This document shows, in pieces, positions 1 through 11,858 of a stretch of 64,000 bases of DNA. The notes under the pieces are model-generated. The model saw only the letters and a program-made list of their open reading frames with translations, ran no database searches and was not told where the DNA came from. Position 1 is the stretch's first letter. Every line of letters begins with the position of its first letter. Both the position numbers and the translations under genes were made by a program. Source of the DNA: Moniliella sp. 'wahieum' (lineage: Eukaryota > Basidiomycota > Moniliellomycetes > Moniliellales > Moniliellaceae); NCBI GenBank assembly GCA_003971905.1, contig RSEE01000152.1, positions 50,660 to 114,659 on the forward strand, in the 5' to 3' direction.

Positions 1-353
1 CAGCTGGAGCCAGTTTGAAGTGGCCGAACGAGATGGCTGTGGACCATGTGCGGGTGTACCAAGAGCCCGAAAGACCAATGTGGGATGTGATCCGCACGAC
101 TTCCCCACCAAGGATTACATTAACCGCCAATTGAAGCGTACACCAACCCCAACCTAACCCTGTGGGGCAACACGGCAAGCGAGGGCGGGTACGGCCAACC
201 GTGGCCGCGCAACCGTCTGTATCCGGGGGGTGCAATGCGCCTTCTTCCACCTACCCGGGCAGTCCATTGGCCAAGCTGGCTGAAGCACCTAGCTATCCGT
301 CCTGGGAAATCGATCCCAACGATGCCAACTGCGCGGTTCCCAACAGCACCTGA
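1..353 (+). CDS. Kre6/Skn1-like beta-glucan synthesis protein, C-terminal end (partial)
   Basis: This is the 3' end of a gene that begins before the window. The reading frames give, in order, a segment with MAVDHVRVYQ, one with NVGCDPHDFPTKDYI, and one with AYTNPNLTLW running to a TGA at 351-353. These are the closing blocks of the Kre6/Skn1 family (GH16-like type II membrane proteins needed for beta-1,6-glucan in fungal walls), in the usual order. The gene at 18721-20823 carries the matching blocks (SIDYIRLYQ, CDPPDYPTKDYI, YTNPNYTVW), so the two are paralogues. The blocks lie in different frames with no room for introns, which implies single-base indels near positions 75 and 150. The C-terminal tail after the YTNPNLT block is longer than that of the second copy. 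The N-terminus, membrane anchor and catalytic part are outside the window. Confidence 0.85.
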
Positions 354-1748
354 TCCCTCGTCTCGCACTTTTGTATCCAGGATGCACCTCTTGATATCCC
401 CCCCCCCCCGCCCTCCTCCTTTCCCCCTTTCCACCGCCTGGCAGGATTTTCACCCCTCAGGAAAATGCCAAGACGAGCAGTGGTCCCCTGAGCGCCTGTG
501 GGCGCCTGAGCTGCTCTGCGCCGAATCTTCATGTCATATCTTCGTTGCTACCCCTCCCTGTTCAGTCTCCGCCACTCTGATCCCGCCCCGTTCGCCTCGT
601 TTTATGGTACCCCATTTTGGTTCTTCTGTTCATTCATCCATCCGCTACCTGTCTGATCTACCTCGAGCGTTTTCGCAATCGCATATCTAACCACCGAGGA
701 AACGAGATGGAAACTGGGCCATGCATATCATATGGCCAATACATAACTACGTTTCTAGCAGATCGGGATATAGATGGGGAAAGTGGTACACAGGCGAGCC
801 GCTTTTTGCCACTCTACTGCCTCTATCAATAGAGTGGAAAAAAATCCAAGCCCGCGTTCACGTCACTCCGTCGGGTTGGTTGCCTTGACGAGTTTTGAGC
901 CCAGGCAAAAGCCTTGCTTGACGCGGTCGTCTTTCTCGCCTTTATGCTGGACAACATGGCAGGTTTTGTCCCCACGTCTTCTCGCAACGCTAATGTAACG
1001 AGGGGACTGGGCGGGGCGGGGCGAGGGCGGGGGTGATATATCTCTCGATTATTGATTGGTGATCTTCTTTCCATCAACTGATGCATCGACGAGACCAGGC
1101 CCGCCCACTCACGGACAGATGCTACATTGAAGGGGCGGTGCTAATCAAGCTCCAAGTGGATGTCACTATCGTGGCATGTGGAAAAAACACAGGACTGGCA
1201 AATGAGAACAAACTACTATACTATGCACACCCTCAACACAGATCTCCTTACTCAAAAGAGCCCCCAAAGAGTGCAAAAGTATATCAACATAAACCATCAA
1301 ACGTCAAGTCGTAATAACAAAGTACTGGCTCCAAACTCCCGTTCACGTCGTAAGGAGCAGCCTTCGTCGTGCGTACAGTATGCCACCCATCCATCATCAT
1401 ATGACCGATCGGTTGTGCTTGGACGTTTTTGGGAGGGCTCGAGACGTATCGGTGTGGTCACAAGTCCATCCACCAACTTCGCCCGCCCGGGTTCATAAAT
1501 GCGGTCATGTTGGTTTTGACCCGTGTCACAACGGGTGCGATGGACGCCTGGCCGAGGGAAGGACTAAGTACGACATTCCCGCTGCTCGTGCCGTTTTCGC
1601 GGGGGTACGGTCAAGCCCGCAGAGGGCATCCGGGGCAACGAGACGCCCAACGGGGAGCCAGCCATGGCTGCAGAGTCGGGGTGATAGGCCGCAGGCAAAG
1701 CCGGTGTAGCAGGGGCGTTTTGGAATACACTCGAGCTGCGTTCACCTC
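354..1748. other. intergenic, no supported gene
   Basis: This gap lies between the converging 3' ends of the Kre6-like gene and the PRMT5 gene. It holds only short overlapping open frames with no recognisable domain, and pyrimidine-rich stretches near 390-430. It probably contains both 3' untranslated regions. Confidence 0.5.
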
Positions 1749-4347
1749 TCAATGCTGGGGTGGGGTGCTGTCAACCGAGAGGGGCAAGACATATCCATAT
1801 CCATGTCCAGGAAGAGGCAAGTCGAGTCCCGTACCTGAACCTGTACCTGTACCGCTCCGGCCAGATGGTGTGACACCCCCCTGTGCTGCCGGAAGTGGTA
1901 GGAACGTTTCGGCGTACCATTCGTACCACACTCTCCGCTCCATCGTCATTCGCCACATGTGTACGTCCAGCTCGCAGTTGGGGGGAGCGTAGAGCGGGGC
2001 AGAAAAGGGAAGAAGAGGGGAGGCCAAGAGGTGAGTCCTGCTGTTGCCTGTCCGGGATCTGGGTGGGTACTAAGGCCAATATCGCCATAAAGACGGGCTT
2101 CAAAGTATCCTACCAAGCCATGCACCACCGAGGCAAGCGGGAGGTAAAACGTGAGTGCGGTGGTACGAACGTTGGCCGAATTGTTCAACGGCAGTCCTGA
2201 GCCTTCGTCGAGCGGTACGGGCGATCGCGTTGGACTAAATTGAAAGTCCCAAGCCCGCTGGATGGGGGCCCAACCACCACGTCCGCCTAACGCGGCAGGG
2301 TAGCCAGGTTGGTTTGCAAGAACAGCGTAGGGTGTCTCGAGGGCATCACGTTCGTAGCCCTTCTGTCGCAGGGACTTCGCATGGGCACTCTTGGCTCTTG
2401 AGTAAGGTGAGGGGAGGTGACAGGGGTCACGAAATTGCCGACGAACGAAGGAATGAAGATCCCATCAGCTAAAGAGAAAGGGGTGAAACATGTCAGTGAA
2501 TAAACCACACAGCCTCTCGCATACCACGGTCACAGCCTGGGACAGATACCTGAGCAACATACCTTTGAGAAACCGTTTGGCTCCATCCAGCATCTCGGGA
2601 CCCAACGTATTGTCACCAAACGAGCCCAACAGCTCCGAAACGATCAGATCAGCTTTATCATTGTCACGAGGTAATGGAGGCAACAAGCGCAGATCGCCAT
2701 TCAGGATCGTGACGCGCTCGATCCCCCACTCGTTGGCCCGCCGGTCCTGCAACACACACCGCATGAGGGTTGTTCTCTACGGCGGTTACATGTACCTGGA
2801 CATGACTGCGCCAGGACGCAGCCAGACATCGGGCCACCAACGCTCCCCTTCCTGCCCCACACACCCAGATCCGGATCCCGTGCTTTCGCCCCGTGGCAGC
2901 AAAGTCCAGGAGCGCAGCGGCCACGGCATCCTCGTAGAGATTGTACTTAACTTAACTATCCCGTTCTTGTATGGCATACGTGCTGGAAGTACAGGGATCC
3001 AGCAAGGGTTGGAGCGGGGCTTGGAGCTTGTTGGTGGTATGCGTGAGCGTCAATGCATCGAGATCATGGGTCAAGGTGGTTGTGGTGATACGGGCAAAAT
3101 GCTTAATATAGGTGAGGTAGGCGTCGCTGCCTCCGCGGGTATGCTCGGGGGGAGGGTATGCGTCTCGGAGAGGAGGATTCTCGGTTTTTGGGGGAAGACG
3201 GAACGAAGCAAACCTGGGCCGCCTTGCTTAGGACAGGAAAGCCCTTGGCATTGCTCATGAACGAAGAAGCAGGGATGGACAGTCCTGCAACAGGTTCTGA
3301 TGCCCAGCGGCCCAAGACGCGGCGTTGAACGGGCAAGGGCGCTCGTAGATCGAGCAGAACCTTGACTCTTGGGTTCTGCCGGCACACATCCTGGATTGTG
3401 CTCCAGGTTTCCCATGCCCAGTCGTCATCCACCCGTCTCAACACGGCGGCCGACTTGCCCGACGGTTGGGGCGGTTCCCTAGCCAATTTCCGAGCCAGCC
3501 GATGAGGACTGGTGATGGGAAGGGAGATTAGGAGCGACATGGTTGTCCAGCAGCGGGACTGGTACTTGAGCCGAGGCAAGTTTCAAAGCAAGCTGCCACG
3601 GTCCGAGCATAAAAGGGGAGGAACCTCCTTCGTTCTGGATCGCTTGAAGGAGCCGGAAGTACCACAGCAGGCGCATTGAGTGGGCAGCATAGGCCACTTC
3701 CTGTATCAGGGCCAGCTCTGCGTCAGACGCATGCCTTCGTCCGCCGCATCGAGTTCGAGCCATGGACTGAGAAGAAGCGTGACGTCAGAGGCTGCCTCGG
3801 AGGTGGTGAGGGTAACCTCGTCGTTGCGAAATGCAGGGTTGGCGCGCCAAAGCTCCGCTTGGCGTACAATGGGGGTTGGGCGGCGTCCGGCCTACTGCTG
3901 CCCCGCCGGCCAAGTTGAGGCGGGAGGAGCTCAGCACCATACCGCTCGACCCGGGATCGGGGGCTTCAATGCACATACGTTCCCAGCGCTGTCTCCACTG
4001 CGGGGTGGTGAGGTCAGTGGCGACAAAGGAGTAACCTTCGGCACGTGCAGCAGAGCTAGAGCTCGGGGCCGGGGGGAGGTGGGCGTGGACAGGATCAGGC
4101 GTAGAGCCCGGAGATGGAGGCATTGCTGGGGAGACATCGTCGAGCGTCTCGAGCAAGCGAGCGCAGGGGGAGCGGCGCCGCGCCGGGGGCGAGCGGCGGA
4201 TGGGGGCGCTGGCCAACGAGGCCCCGGGTACGTAGACGCCACTGGCAGGGCACCCCGTCGCCCATGAGGAAACGAGGAGAGTTGGTGGCGCGGTAAACGA
4301 AAGAGGTCGGGGGGCAATGCGAGAGGGATGGGGGGGAGGCAGGCCAT
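1749..4347 (-). CDS. type II protein arginine methyltransferase, PRMT5/Skb1/Hsl7 family
   Basis: PRMT5-family enzymes make symmetric dimethylarginine from S-adenosylmethionine, acting on Sm proteins, histones and cell-cycle regulators. The minus-strand frames give the family's blocks in order. An N-terminal TIM-barrel part includes [15 protein letters not shown] (near 4050) and [19 protein letters not shown] (near 3390). The Rossmann motif [10 protein letters not shown] lies near 2850. The double-E loop [15 protein letters not shown] lies near 2610. The C-terminal beta barrel includes [14 protein letters not shown] near 2100 and VWYEW near 1930. Two introns are visible: 3127-3213 (donor GTTTGC) and 2469-2562 (donor GTATGT, acceptor TTTAG). 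Several one-base frame changes interrupt the exons, for example between the Rossmann block and the double-E block. The start at 4347 is a guess; ATGs at 4401 and 4265 are alternatives. The catalytic glutamates and SAM motif are intact, so the gene is probably functional. Confidence 0.92.
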
Positions 4348-5360
4348 AGGGAGCTTAGCACTCGCTACTAGTCTTGCTGTGCGCTGATGCGGAGCCTTCA
4401 AGCGTCAAATGCGTAAACGTCTAGTAGCCGCGAGGGGAAGCTGGCGCAAAAATCAAGCAAGCCACAAGTTGGAGGAATAAATCAGGTCGGCAAGGAATGA
4501 TAGCAAGTTGAACTCGCGTTGACCAACAACTGCTGGCCCACTGTTGAGGTATTATAGGAAGAGTTGGGGTAGCAGAAGAGAAGAGAAGAGAATCACAGCA
4601 CGTGTACTTGATTGTGCCATCGTCTTCAACGCCAACAAAGTAACAAGGTTAGCACGTACCTTCTCCAGCTTCACATTCTCACTACACTATTCACATGTTC
4701 AAAGGCGAAAGTATCTCCACCCGGTCTTTTCTGCATCTGTCCCCGATCAACCGATATTTCGATGACAAGACTGACACAGGACTCAGTTGAGAACAGTAGA
4801 GTTACTACTTATTAGTCACTCGATCACGATGCCCTTCCGCAGCAGCTCCAACGTTCAACGTTCTTTTTCAACATAATATGTCGCAGCTCCCCCCCGGCGG
4901 CCACAAGAAAAAGAATGCGATACTAGACTTTTGTTTGTTGTTTCGCAAGCTTTTCATGGGTTTTTCATACACCATGGATGGATCAACATGTGTACTGGTT
5001 GCGGATACATATCGATACTCTCCGGCCCGGCGTGGCGAAGAAAACAAAAGTAGTGCTTGCGCGGGGATGCCGTGAGAACCCCCCTTTCAAAAGTCGCTTG
5101 CCCAGCTACATGCAGCATGTCAAGAAACGCCCAGGAACACCCTCTCCTTGATCGATCCACCTCTTCTTCCAGCGTTGAACACGGACTTTGAACGCTGAAC
5201 GACTGAACATCGACGACGTTGACGTGGATAGTAATGCTAAAAGCGCTAATAAATAATCGATGAAGATTAATGACATGTGGCATTGTGTGACATGGACAAT
5301 GATCTGGAGCCGACGACAATGCCACAATAGCCCCGCCGCAGCCCCACATGTAACATGTAA

Positions 5361-5402
5361 CCCCTTGTAGCCTTGTAGCCCTTGTAGCCCCTTGTAGCCC
5401 CC
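5361..5402. repeat. TTGTAGCCC tandem array
   Basis: Four imperfect copies of a 9-10 base unit (TTGTAGCCC with one to two extra C) lie head to tail. The unit length varies only in the C run. Confidence 0.85.
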
Positions 5403-5898
5403 ATCATACGCATCATCCATCACATGGAGAGACGGACATGGTGTGGGACATGGCGCCACGGACTGTATACATACCAGCTGACAGCGTCTCTCTTACAGCT
5501 TCCCACCCTCTAAAGATCCAACCGTTGAGAGCTAAGAACGCCCTCAGTATACTCAGTACTTAGCTGGGAGTGCTGACATCCAAAATGCCTTGCGAGAGGA
5601 GCTAACTACCGTGCCTGCTGGTTGTCCGCATTGTGGGTCTCACATATATCAGAGGCTCAATAGTTAAACGTTCCGCGTTATAGTGCGAACATCCCAAGAT
5701 ACGCTTACTAGGTCACTAGGTCACTAGCCCCTGCGCCGCCCTGCGCCGCCCTCGAAAACAGGTTATTAATCACTCTTCGCTGCTCTCCGCACCTCAGAAT
5801 CCTCCCAGAGTTTTCCGGTGGGGCCAAAAGCAGGTACGAGAAACCAAGACAATACATATGTACGAGCACTTGCACGTACAAAAAGTGGGTTTGGCCTT

Positions 5899-5899
<1 letters not shown>

Positions 5900-5929
<30 letters not shown>

Positions 5930-5936
5930 GTTACCC
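5900..5936. repeat. GGTTACC palindromic-core array
   Basis: Five overlapping copies of GGTTACC create ACCGGT palindromes at each junction. Two further copies lie at 6470-6487. TTAGGCC repeats follow directly, at 5937-5970. Confidence 0.9.
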
Positions 5937-6780
5937 ATTAGGCCTTAGGCCTAACCTTAGGCCTTAGGGGCTCCGGGCAGCTTTTTCATACTTAATACGT
6001 ATAGTATAACGCACTTAGCACTAAGGCTTAGCTCCACACCGAATCGCTCGCGTTAGGCGTTCGCGTTTTATGCCTTTTAGATTTTTTCGACCTTTGGCCG
6101 GCCTTAGGCTTTTTAGGCCTTTGGCGTTACGCGTTTCACTTTATTAACGAAAGTAAGCATCCACCCTCTCCGGAAGCTCTCCAAAAGCCCCCATCACACA
6201 TTTCGTAGTAATAGTATACGGTCTCTGGCCTCCTTTGGTCGGATTAGTAGCCGGAGGTCGCCGGCCAGGCGCCGCCAGGAATGCTGTTTTGCAGTCTAGT
6301 GATGCATGATGCATGATGAACGAGCGATCAATGTTTCTTCCCAGCCTGCCTAGCCGAGAGCTTCCTCCGCCATGCAGCTCCAACGTCCAACGTCCAACAT
6401 CCAACGCGCACCACCTCGCTTCCGGATGATTCATTGATTAGCTTCTGGACCGTCGTGTCCATTATGAATTACCGGTTACCGGTTACCCTTTGCCTCTCAG
6501 TCAACACAGTATGTCAATACTCCGCGTCATATTATGAGTGAGAATACTCGCACACTCAAAGTACTAGTCGAGGTGAGTACGTTGAATACCAATGTTGAGT
6601 AATATACTACGTACCCTACCGGAAGACCGAGCTCTGAAGAAACTAGAAGATCCGCTTGATTGGTGTCCTTTTGCCATCAGTGAGAAGGTTTGCCCCGCTT
6701 CCACATCTTCAGTCTTGCCTCCACCACCGGCACCCTGCACTACAGAACACCTGAGCCAGTAAAACAGCCGATTCCTGCTG

Positions 6781-6843
6781 TGTCCGCCGTGTCAGCCGTA
6801 TCAGCCGTATCAGCCGTATCAGCCGTATCAGCCGTATCAGCCG
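6781..6843. repeat. 9-base TATCAGCCG tandem array
   Basis: Seven consecutive 9-base units: one TGTCCGCCG, one TGTCAGCCG, then five identical TATCAGCCG. The forward frame reads it as (VSA)n, but no other coding evidence surrounds it. Confidence 0.9.
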
Positions 6844-7220
6844 TGTGCCGGACCCAACGCCATGTGGGCTTAGCTAGTATACGACCCTACCTTCCCGCCC
6901 GGCCCGGCTGCACATGCGACCGCACCTCAAGTGTCCGATGGGGACGAAGGACGAAGGACGAAGGTTGTCTCCCCATCGATCATCGACCGTCACCCACCTT
7001 TGTTCCCTCTCAATCGCATCAGTCAGCACCGTTTTACTTTCCCCCTGGTGAGCGACGTGGCGTACTAATGCATACTTGAACGATGATCGATGCGCAAGGG
7101 AAGGAAAAGGAAGGGAAGGCAAGGGAAGGGAAGAAAAATCAACTTGAACCCGCTCGAGAAGAGGAAAGTAGGTCCGTGGCGTGGCCCGTGCAGCGCAGGT
7201 CCAGGCGGAAGGTCAATCCG

Positions 7221-7282
7221 AGCCTGCAGTCGCAATCCTTCAGTCGCAGCCTTCAGTCGCAAGCCTTCAGTCGCAAGCCTCG
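7221..7282. repeat. CTTCAGTCGCAAGC tandem array
   Basis: Four copies of a 13-14 base unit with small length changes. It lies just beyond the 3' end of the VPS36 gene. Confidence 0.8.
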
Positions 7283-7440
7283 GATGCGCGAGGTGGGATA
7301 TGGGATATGGGACGTCGGGGACCGCGGGGCAGCACGGGACAGAACAGCAAGACCCCAAAGTACGGACGGATCAACCGGAGGGACGATCGATGAGGCATGA
7401 GGCTGGAACGCATCCGGGTTGTGACAAGCCCATTCATTTC

Positions 7441-10307
7441 TCAGGTACGCGCGAGGGGGGAAGGGTTAATCAAGTTGGGGAAGTATCGTGGGGCCGACTT
7501 GAACCCCGGTGGTCCGTCGTCCCGGACCAAGAGACCCAATTGGACCGTGGCTTCCTCCACCAGCGCAGCGACAAGCGGGATGGGGACCTGTTCTTCCCCT
7601 GCTATATTGTACCACACTTGCCCCACTCGCCTGGGGCGGAAGTACAGGGTTGGAACTCGAATCGCCTTGTTGGGAAGGTGATGCCTCACCGTGCACCTGG
7701 ACTTGCTCCTGAACGTGCTGAGCGTGCTGCAGGAGCTGCGAACGGGGAAGGGCAGAGCTTGGTCGACGCAAGAGTCTGCGGGCGGTGCGACGAGCGAATG
7801 CCAAGGTGGTAAAGCGGGGCGTATGGAGCACCGCTACGCCCGGTGCGGAACCGAGGATACGAAGTTGAATAGGGGGCAAGGTGACGCGCGCCAAGAGCGG
7901 GGCGACTTGGCGCAAAGTAGCTGGTGAAACCAAAGCGATCCCGCGCGCTCGGTTCCATACTGCCCATGTCTCGTCCAGCGGCATGATCCCACGTCCCAAA
8001 GGAGGGCGAGTACGGCGACGAGGACGGGGACGGGGTAGCGGAGATTGGTTCCCTTGTTCCTCAGTTGTCTCTCGGTCGTCGACGTCCTCTTACTTCCGCC
8101 TATCATCATCATCATCTTCTTCTTCCCTCTTGGTCTTGGTCTTGGTCTTCGGCCGAGCTGGTTTGGGCCGCCGATGCGATGTGGGAGGTAGAACGTTGCT
8201 GCAGCTCCGCAACGCGGGGTCCATCCCCCCACTCCCTGCGACCGGGGGTCCACGACCGTACCTTGGCACAACAGACCATGGACCAACAACCCACCCAGTT
8301 CACGTGCCAATTCCGAGTGGTACACCAACTCGTCCGCAGCCTCTTCAGCGGTGACAGCGGGTGCGGGCAAGCCGAGTTTGACCAAGCTGCTACGGAGCAA
8401 ACTGGTGGTTTGTTGAGTGTATCTGAAGCCGTTTTGTCCGGTGCAGCACGCGCTTCCTGTTTGGCCAACTTGACCGACAAGGTTTCTGCCAACTGGACCA
8501 TCTGTGCGGCCCGGGTCATGAGTGCTTCCAAATCGCGCAACGCGTCGCCTACGTCTTCTCGTTCGGCTTGGGCAACGTCCTGTGCGGCGCGCAGGACCAT
8601 CTGGGTGGGAACAGAGTGTTAGCTAACCCCCCCCATTAGATGGGTAGGTACGGTGGAGATACGGGACAGGTAAAAGGACAAGGCCCGGGAGGAAAATGAG
8701 GCCAAGTACCACAGTACCACAGTACCACGTAACAGTACCACAGTAAAGTACCACAGTAGTACCACAGTACACAGTACACAGACACAGTACCACAGTACCA
8801 CAGTACCACAATACCACAGTACCACAGTACCACAGTACCACAGTACCACAGTACCACAGTACCACAGTACCACAGTACACAGTACCATAGTACCCAGGAG
8901 GGGCAAAGAGGAAAAGAGGACACGAGCAAGAAGGAAGGACCGGAGAACGAGAACGGAGAACGGGGGGAAGGACGTACTGATGCCCGCTTTGCGCATGTGG
9001 GTCGTGCGACCATCAATGTTGGCGCGGTGGAGCAGAGGTACGTGGTCGAGCGCGCTGGGACCCATGCGCGAGCTTTCAGAGCCGCTTTGAGTTCGGCATA
9101 ACAATCTTTATCCCCGCCGAGAGGAAGCTGAGCTTGATGTAGTCGACCCGCTGGGCTGGTGGGGCTGGTGGGGCTGTCGGAACAGCCGGGACAGCCGGGA
9201 CAGCCGGGACAGAGGGGGCAGCAGACAGGCCAAGGGGGGAGGACGATCCAGGTCCGGAGAGAGCTAGAGGACGTAGTGGTACCGTTATCTTGTCTCCTTG
9301 GAGCGAGGGTAGGGGTGGAAGCAAAGGCAGCCGGTGGTGGAGCAGGTTCGTTGGACACGAGAGACCTTGGACAGGAGGTAAAGACACGGTGGCTAAATTT
9401 GATCCGCACATCTCACAGGCCACCATGGCCGGGTGGTTGCTAAACGTGCACACGGGGCAGGACAGTCCGCCGGCCTCGTTGGGGAAGGGGCCCCGGCCGG
9501 GGGGACGAGTGGGGGCGGGGAGGTAGGTGGCGGGGTGGCAAGGGGCGTAAGAGAGCGCAAGGGCGTGCGGGTGCGGGAGGGGACGTTGCGCGGGGGTGGT
9601 GTGGCGGGTGCGCTGCGTGTGAGAGGGCGAGTGTGGGTGGGGGTGTGGGTGCGGCCCAGCGGACTGGCCTGGGCCGGACGCGGCACACCACACAGCCCAC
9701 AAGCCGATCCGGTCGTGTTGGCGAACCCGCACACACGGCAGACCCACGTTGTCGGCGCCTGCACCGTCTCGCGATCGGCAGCAGCAGGCGCACGCAGCGA
9801 CAAGACCGGCGGCGACGGAGGCGTCGAGACGGGCAGCGACTCGGTGGAGCGCACCGACGCAATGCCCACCCTGCGGATGGCGGTGGGGAGCGCGGTGGGG
9901 CGCATGGCAGGAGCGGATGCGGATGCAGATGCAGATGCAGATATGGATGTGGATGTGGATGTGGATGCAGATACGGGCGCAAGCGTGGGGACCGAGGCGG
10001 CGGCCGAGCCCGGGGCGGGTCGGAGCACAAGCGTGATCTTGGCCGAGGAGCGGAGGAAGCCGGCGTAGTATTCGGACATGTGCACCAGCTCGAGCGGGAG
10101 CGCACAGCTGTGGGAGAGCGGCTGGGCATCGTCGACGTAGAGCAGGCGGTGGCTGGTGAGGTAGAGGGTGCCGGCCTGGCGGTCGGGGACCTTGGTCTTG
10201 CCCTGGTACAGGCCGACGCCCGCGACGAGCGTCAGGACCTGCTCCTCGGGGCCGAGCACGGCGCCCACCGAGGACGGCGTAACCTCGAGCGGCACGAAGC
10301 GGTCCAT
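7441..10307 (-). CDS. VPS36: ESCRT-II subunit VPS36 (GLUE domain, NZF fingers, winged helices)
   Basis: Vps36 is the ubiquitin- and phosphoinositide-binding subunit of ESCRT-II, which sorts membrane proteins into multivesicular endosomes. From ATG 10307 the protein opens with a GLUE domain whose split-PH start includes GTLYLTSHRLLYVDD. Two NZF-type zinc fingers follow: CRVCGFANTTGSACGLC (near 9710) and CPVCTFSNHPAMVACEMC (near 9420). The end of the GLUE fold (VDYIKLSF near 9130) and a helical region (DLEALMTRAAQMVQLAETL near 8510) come next. Two winged helices close the protein: AVWNRARGIALVSP near 7950, and a segment ending RYFPNLI near 7470. A 377-nt intron, 8601-8977 (donor GTACGT, acceptor CCCAG), contains a long ACAGTACCAC microsatellite. 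Frame changes occur in the GLUE/NZF linker and in the C-terminal third. A hexamer run near 9930-9975 encodes a Ser-Ala/Ser-Thr linker. The gene is divergent from the VWA gene, with about 390 bases between starts. Confidence 0.88.
8700..8887. repeat. ACAGTACC(AC) microsatellite inside a VPS36 intron
   Basis: About twenty units of ACAGTACC or ACAGTA, mostly as CACAGTAC repeats, fill half of the intron 8601-8977. The unit contains the palindrome GTAC. Confidence 0.9.
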
Positions 10308-10700
10308 CGCTCACAGGGAGGGGATGGGATGGGATGGGACGGATGGGACGGAGGGCGGGGCGTCGATGGCGATGGGACGAGGACTGTGGGAGATGGCGAA
10401 TGGCACTGAGTACTGATGACAGCTGGCCGATAGCATCACGTGCCCGGTGCAGCCGACGCGTGGGCTGCAATATCGCACCCTCACCGGTCACCCCAGGGTT
10501 ACCCCCTGAGCCTCTCCGCGCAGCCTCAGCCGCCGCCGTGGTGACGTCACACCCTCCCCGCCCGCCCGCACGGGGGCAGCCGGGGCAGGCTTATGTCATG
10601 CCATGGCATGTCATCTGGGCTGAGACGCCGCGCAGCTCCTTGTGCCCTCCGCCGCTCTACCATCGACCATCCCGCGTGCATCTTCAGAGCACTTGCCGCC
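10308..10700. promoter_or_regulatory. shared divergent promoter region, VPS36 / VWA protein
   Basis: About 390 bases separate the two start codons. A GGGATGGGAT run lies at 10320-10345 and a short GCATGCCATGGCATG-like palindromic stretch near 10596-10612. No clear TATA box was seen. Confidence 0.35.
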
Positions 10701-11858
10701 ATGCCCTCCTACCCCCCGCCCGACGCGCCTCCGCCGCATACAACCCCATCGACCCCAACCACGCTGCGCCCACTGGCGGATACGCGCCGCCCAGCCACCC
10801 CCCGCCTCCCGCTGCCCCGCCGCCTACCCGCCCTCGGGCTACCCGCCGGCCTCCAGTCTGGGCTACCCCCCCGGCTTCCAGTCAGGGCTACCCTCCCGCT
10901 CAAGGCGGCTACCCCCCGGCCTCGGCTCAAGGCTACCCCCCGGCCTCGGCTCAAGGCTACCCCCCCTCGTCTCAAGCTACCCCCCGGCCTCGTCTCAAGG
11001 CGGCTACCCTCCCGCCTCGTCTCAATACCCCCCCCTGCGCCTCCCCCGTCCGTGGCGCCCGCAGCGCCGGGCAAGTCGCCATCCCAATTCGGCATGAGCG
11101 GCGGCATTGCCGACACGGTGCGGAGCCACAGTGTGAATGCGAGTGGAGGGCCGTCTGCGCGGTACACGGAGGATCCACTGGACTTGCTCAAGACGTTTGA
11201 CACGTGTTGATTGTGGATGACAGTGGGTCGATGCAGTTGACGCGGGAGGCTGGTGGACCAAGTCGGTGGGAAAAGCGCGGGACGCGTTAGCTGGGATGGT
11301 GACGTTGGTCAAGGACAAAGATCCGGATGGGGTGGACGTACATTTCCTCAATTCGCCACGGCACTTGGTTTCCTGTACGGATCCGGCAGCTGTGCGCGCG
11401 TTGTTCGATTCGGTCGTGCCGGATGGCGCGACGCCTACGGGGGCCAAGATCGAAGAGCTGATGATGGAGTATTGGATGCGATCGAGATTGCCAAGCAGGC
11501 CAAGGCGACCGGTCGACCTCTTCCCGAAGGATTTGTCGAGCCGCGTAAACGCAACTACCTCATTCTGACCGATGGTGCCGCAACGGACGATGTGGAGGAA
11601 GTGATGTATCGATTGCGCGACGCTTGGACCAGAACCACTTTCCTCCTCTTCGCAGCTTGGCTTCTCGTTTGTCCAAGTGGGCGACGATCAGCAAGCGACC
11701 GAGTTTCTCAAGGAACTGGACGATGCCATCTCCTCTGCCCAGGGCGTGCGGGACATTGTCGATACCACACCGGCCAGTGGCATGGCCTTGTCGTACGACT
11801 TGATCGTCAAGGCCCTCTTGGGGGCATCAACCGCCGCTTTGACCGGCGCACCAATTAA
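10701..11858 (+). CDS. von Willebrand factor A domain protein with GYPP-repeat N-terminus
   Basis: The ATG at 10701 has a strong context (GCCGCCATG). The first ~115 residues are Pro/Tyr-rich, with repeated GYPPASAQ and GYPPASSQ units like those of proteins that bind adaptors or membranes. A linker (SQFGMSGGIADTV) leads to a vWA domain. This opens with a MIDAS-type motif LIVDDSGSM (near 11205) and continues through ARDALAGMVTLVKDKD, RNYLILTDGAATDD, FVQVGDD and AISSAQGVRDIVDTTP. It ends NRRFDRRTN with TAA at 11856-11858. This architecture is common in basidiomycete hypothetical proteins of unknown role; MIDAS domains bind ligands through a divalent metal. At least five single-base frame changes, mostly in runs of C, split the open frame. 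All blocks are present and ordered, so the gene is likely intact in the organism. Confidence 0.8.

Larger units (their letters stand above)
4405..7440. other. 3-kb intergenic region with short tandem repeats
   Basis: No open frame here resembles a protein. The region is markedly more AT-rich in parts than the genes around it. It carries GGTTACC arrays, TTAGGCC repeats (5930-5970 and 6090-6125), a TTGTAGCCC array, a 9-base TATCAGCCG array and a 14-base CTTCAGTCGCAAGC array. Confidence 0.6.

Noticed and set aside
5900..5970. Telomere-like TTAGG/GGTTACC repeats
   Set aside because: The units are TTAGGCC and GGTTACC, not TTAGGG, and lie between ordinary genes; they belong to the palindromic-core arrays.
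6781..7285. A CRISPR-like array of repeats
   Set aside because: The repeats are direct tandem microsatellites without spacers, in a eukaryotic genome.
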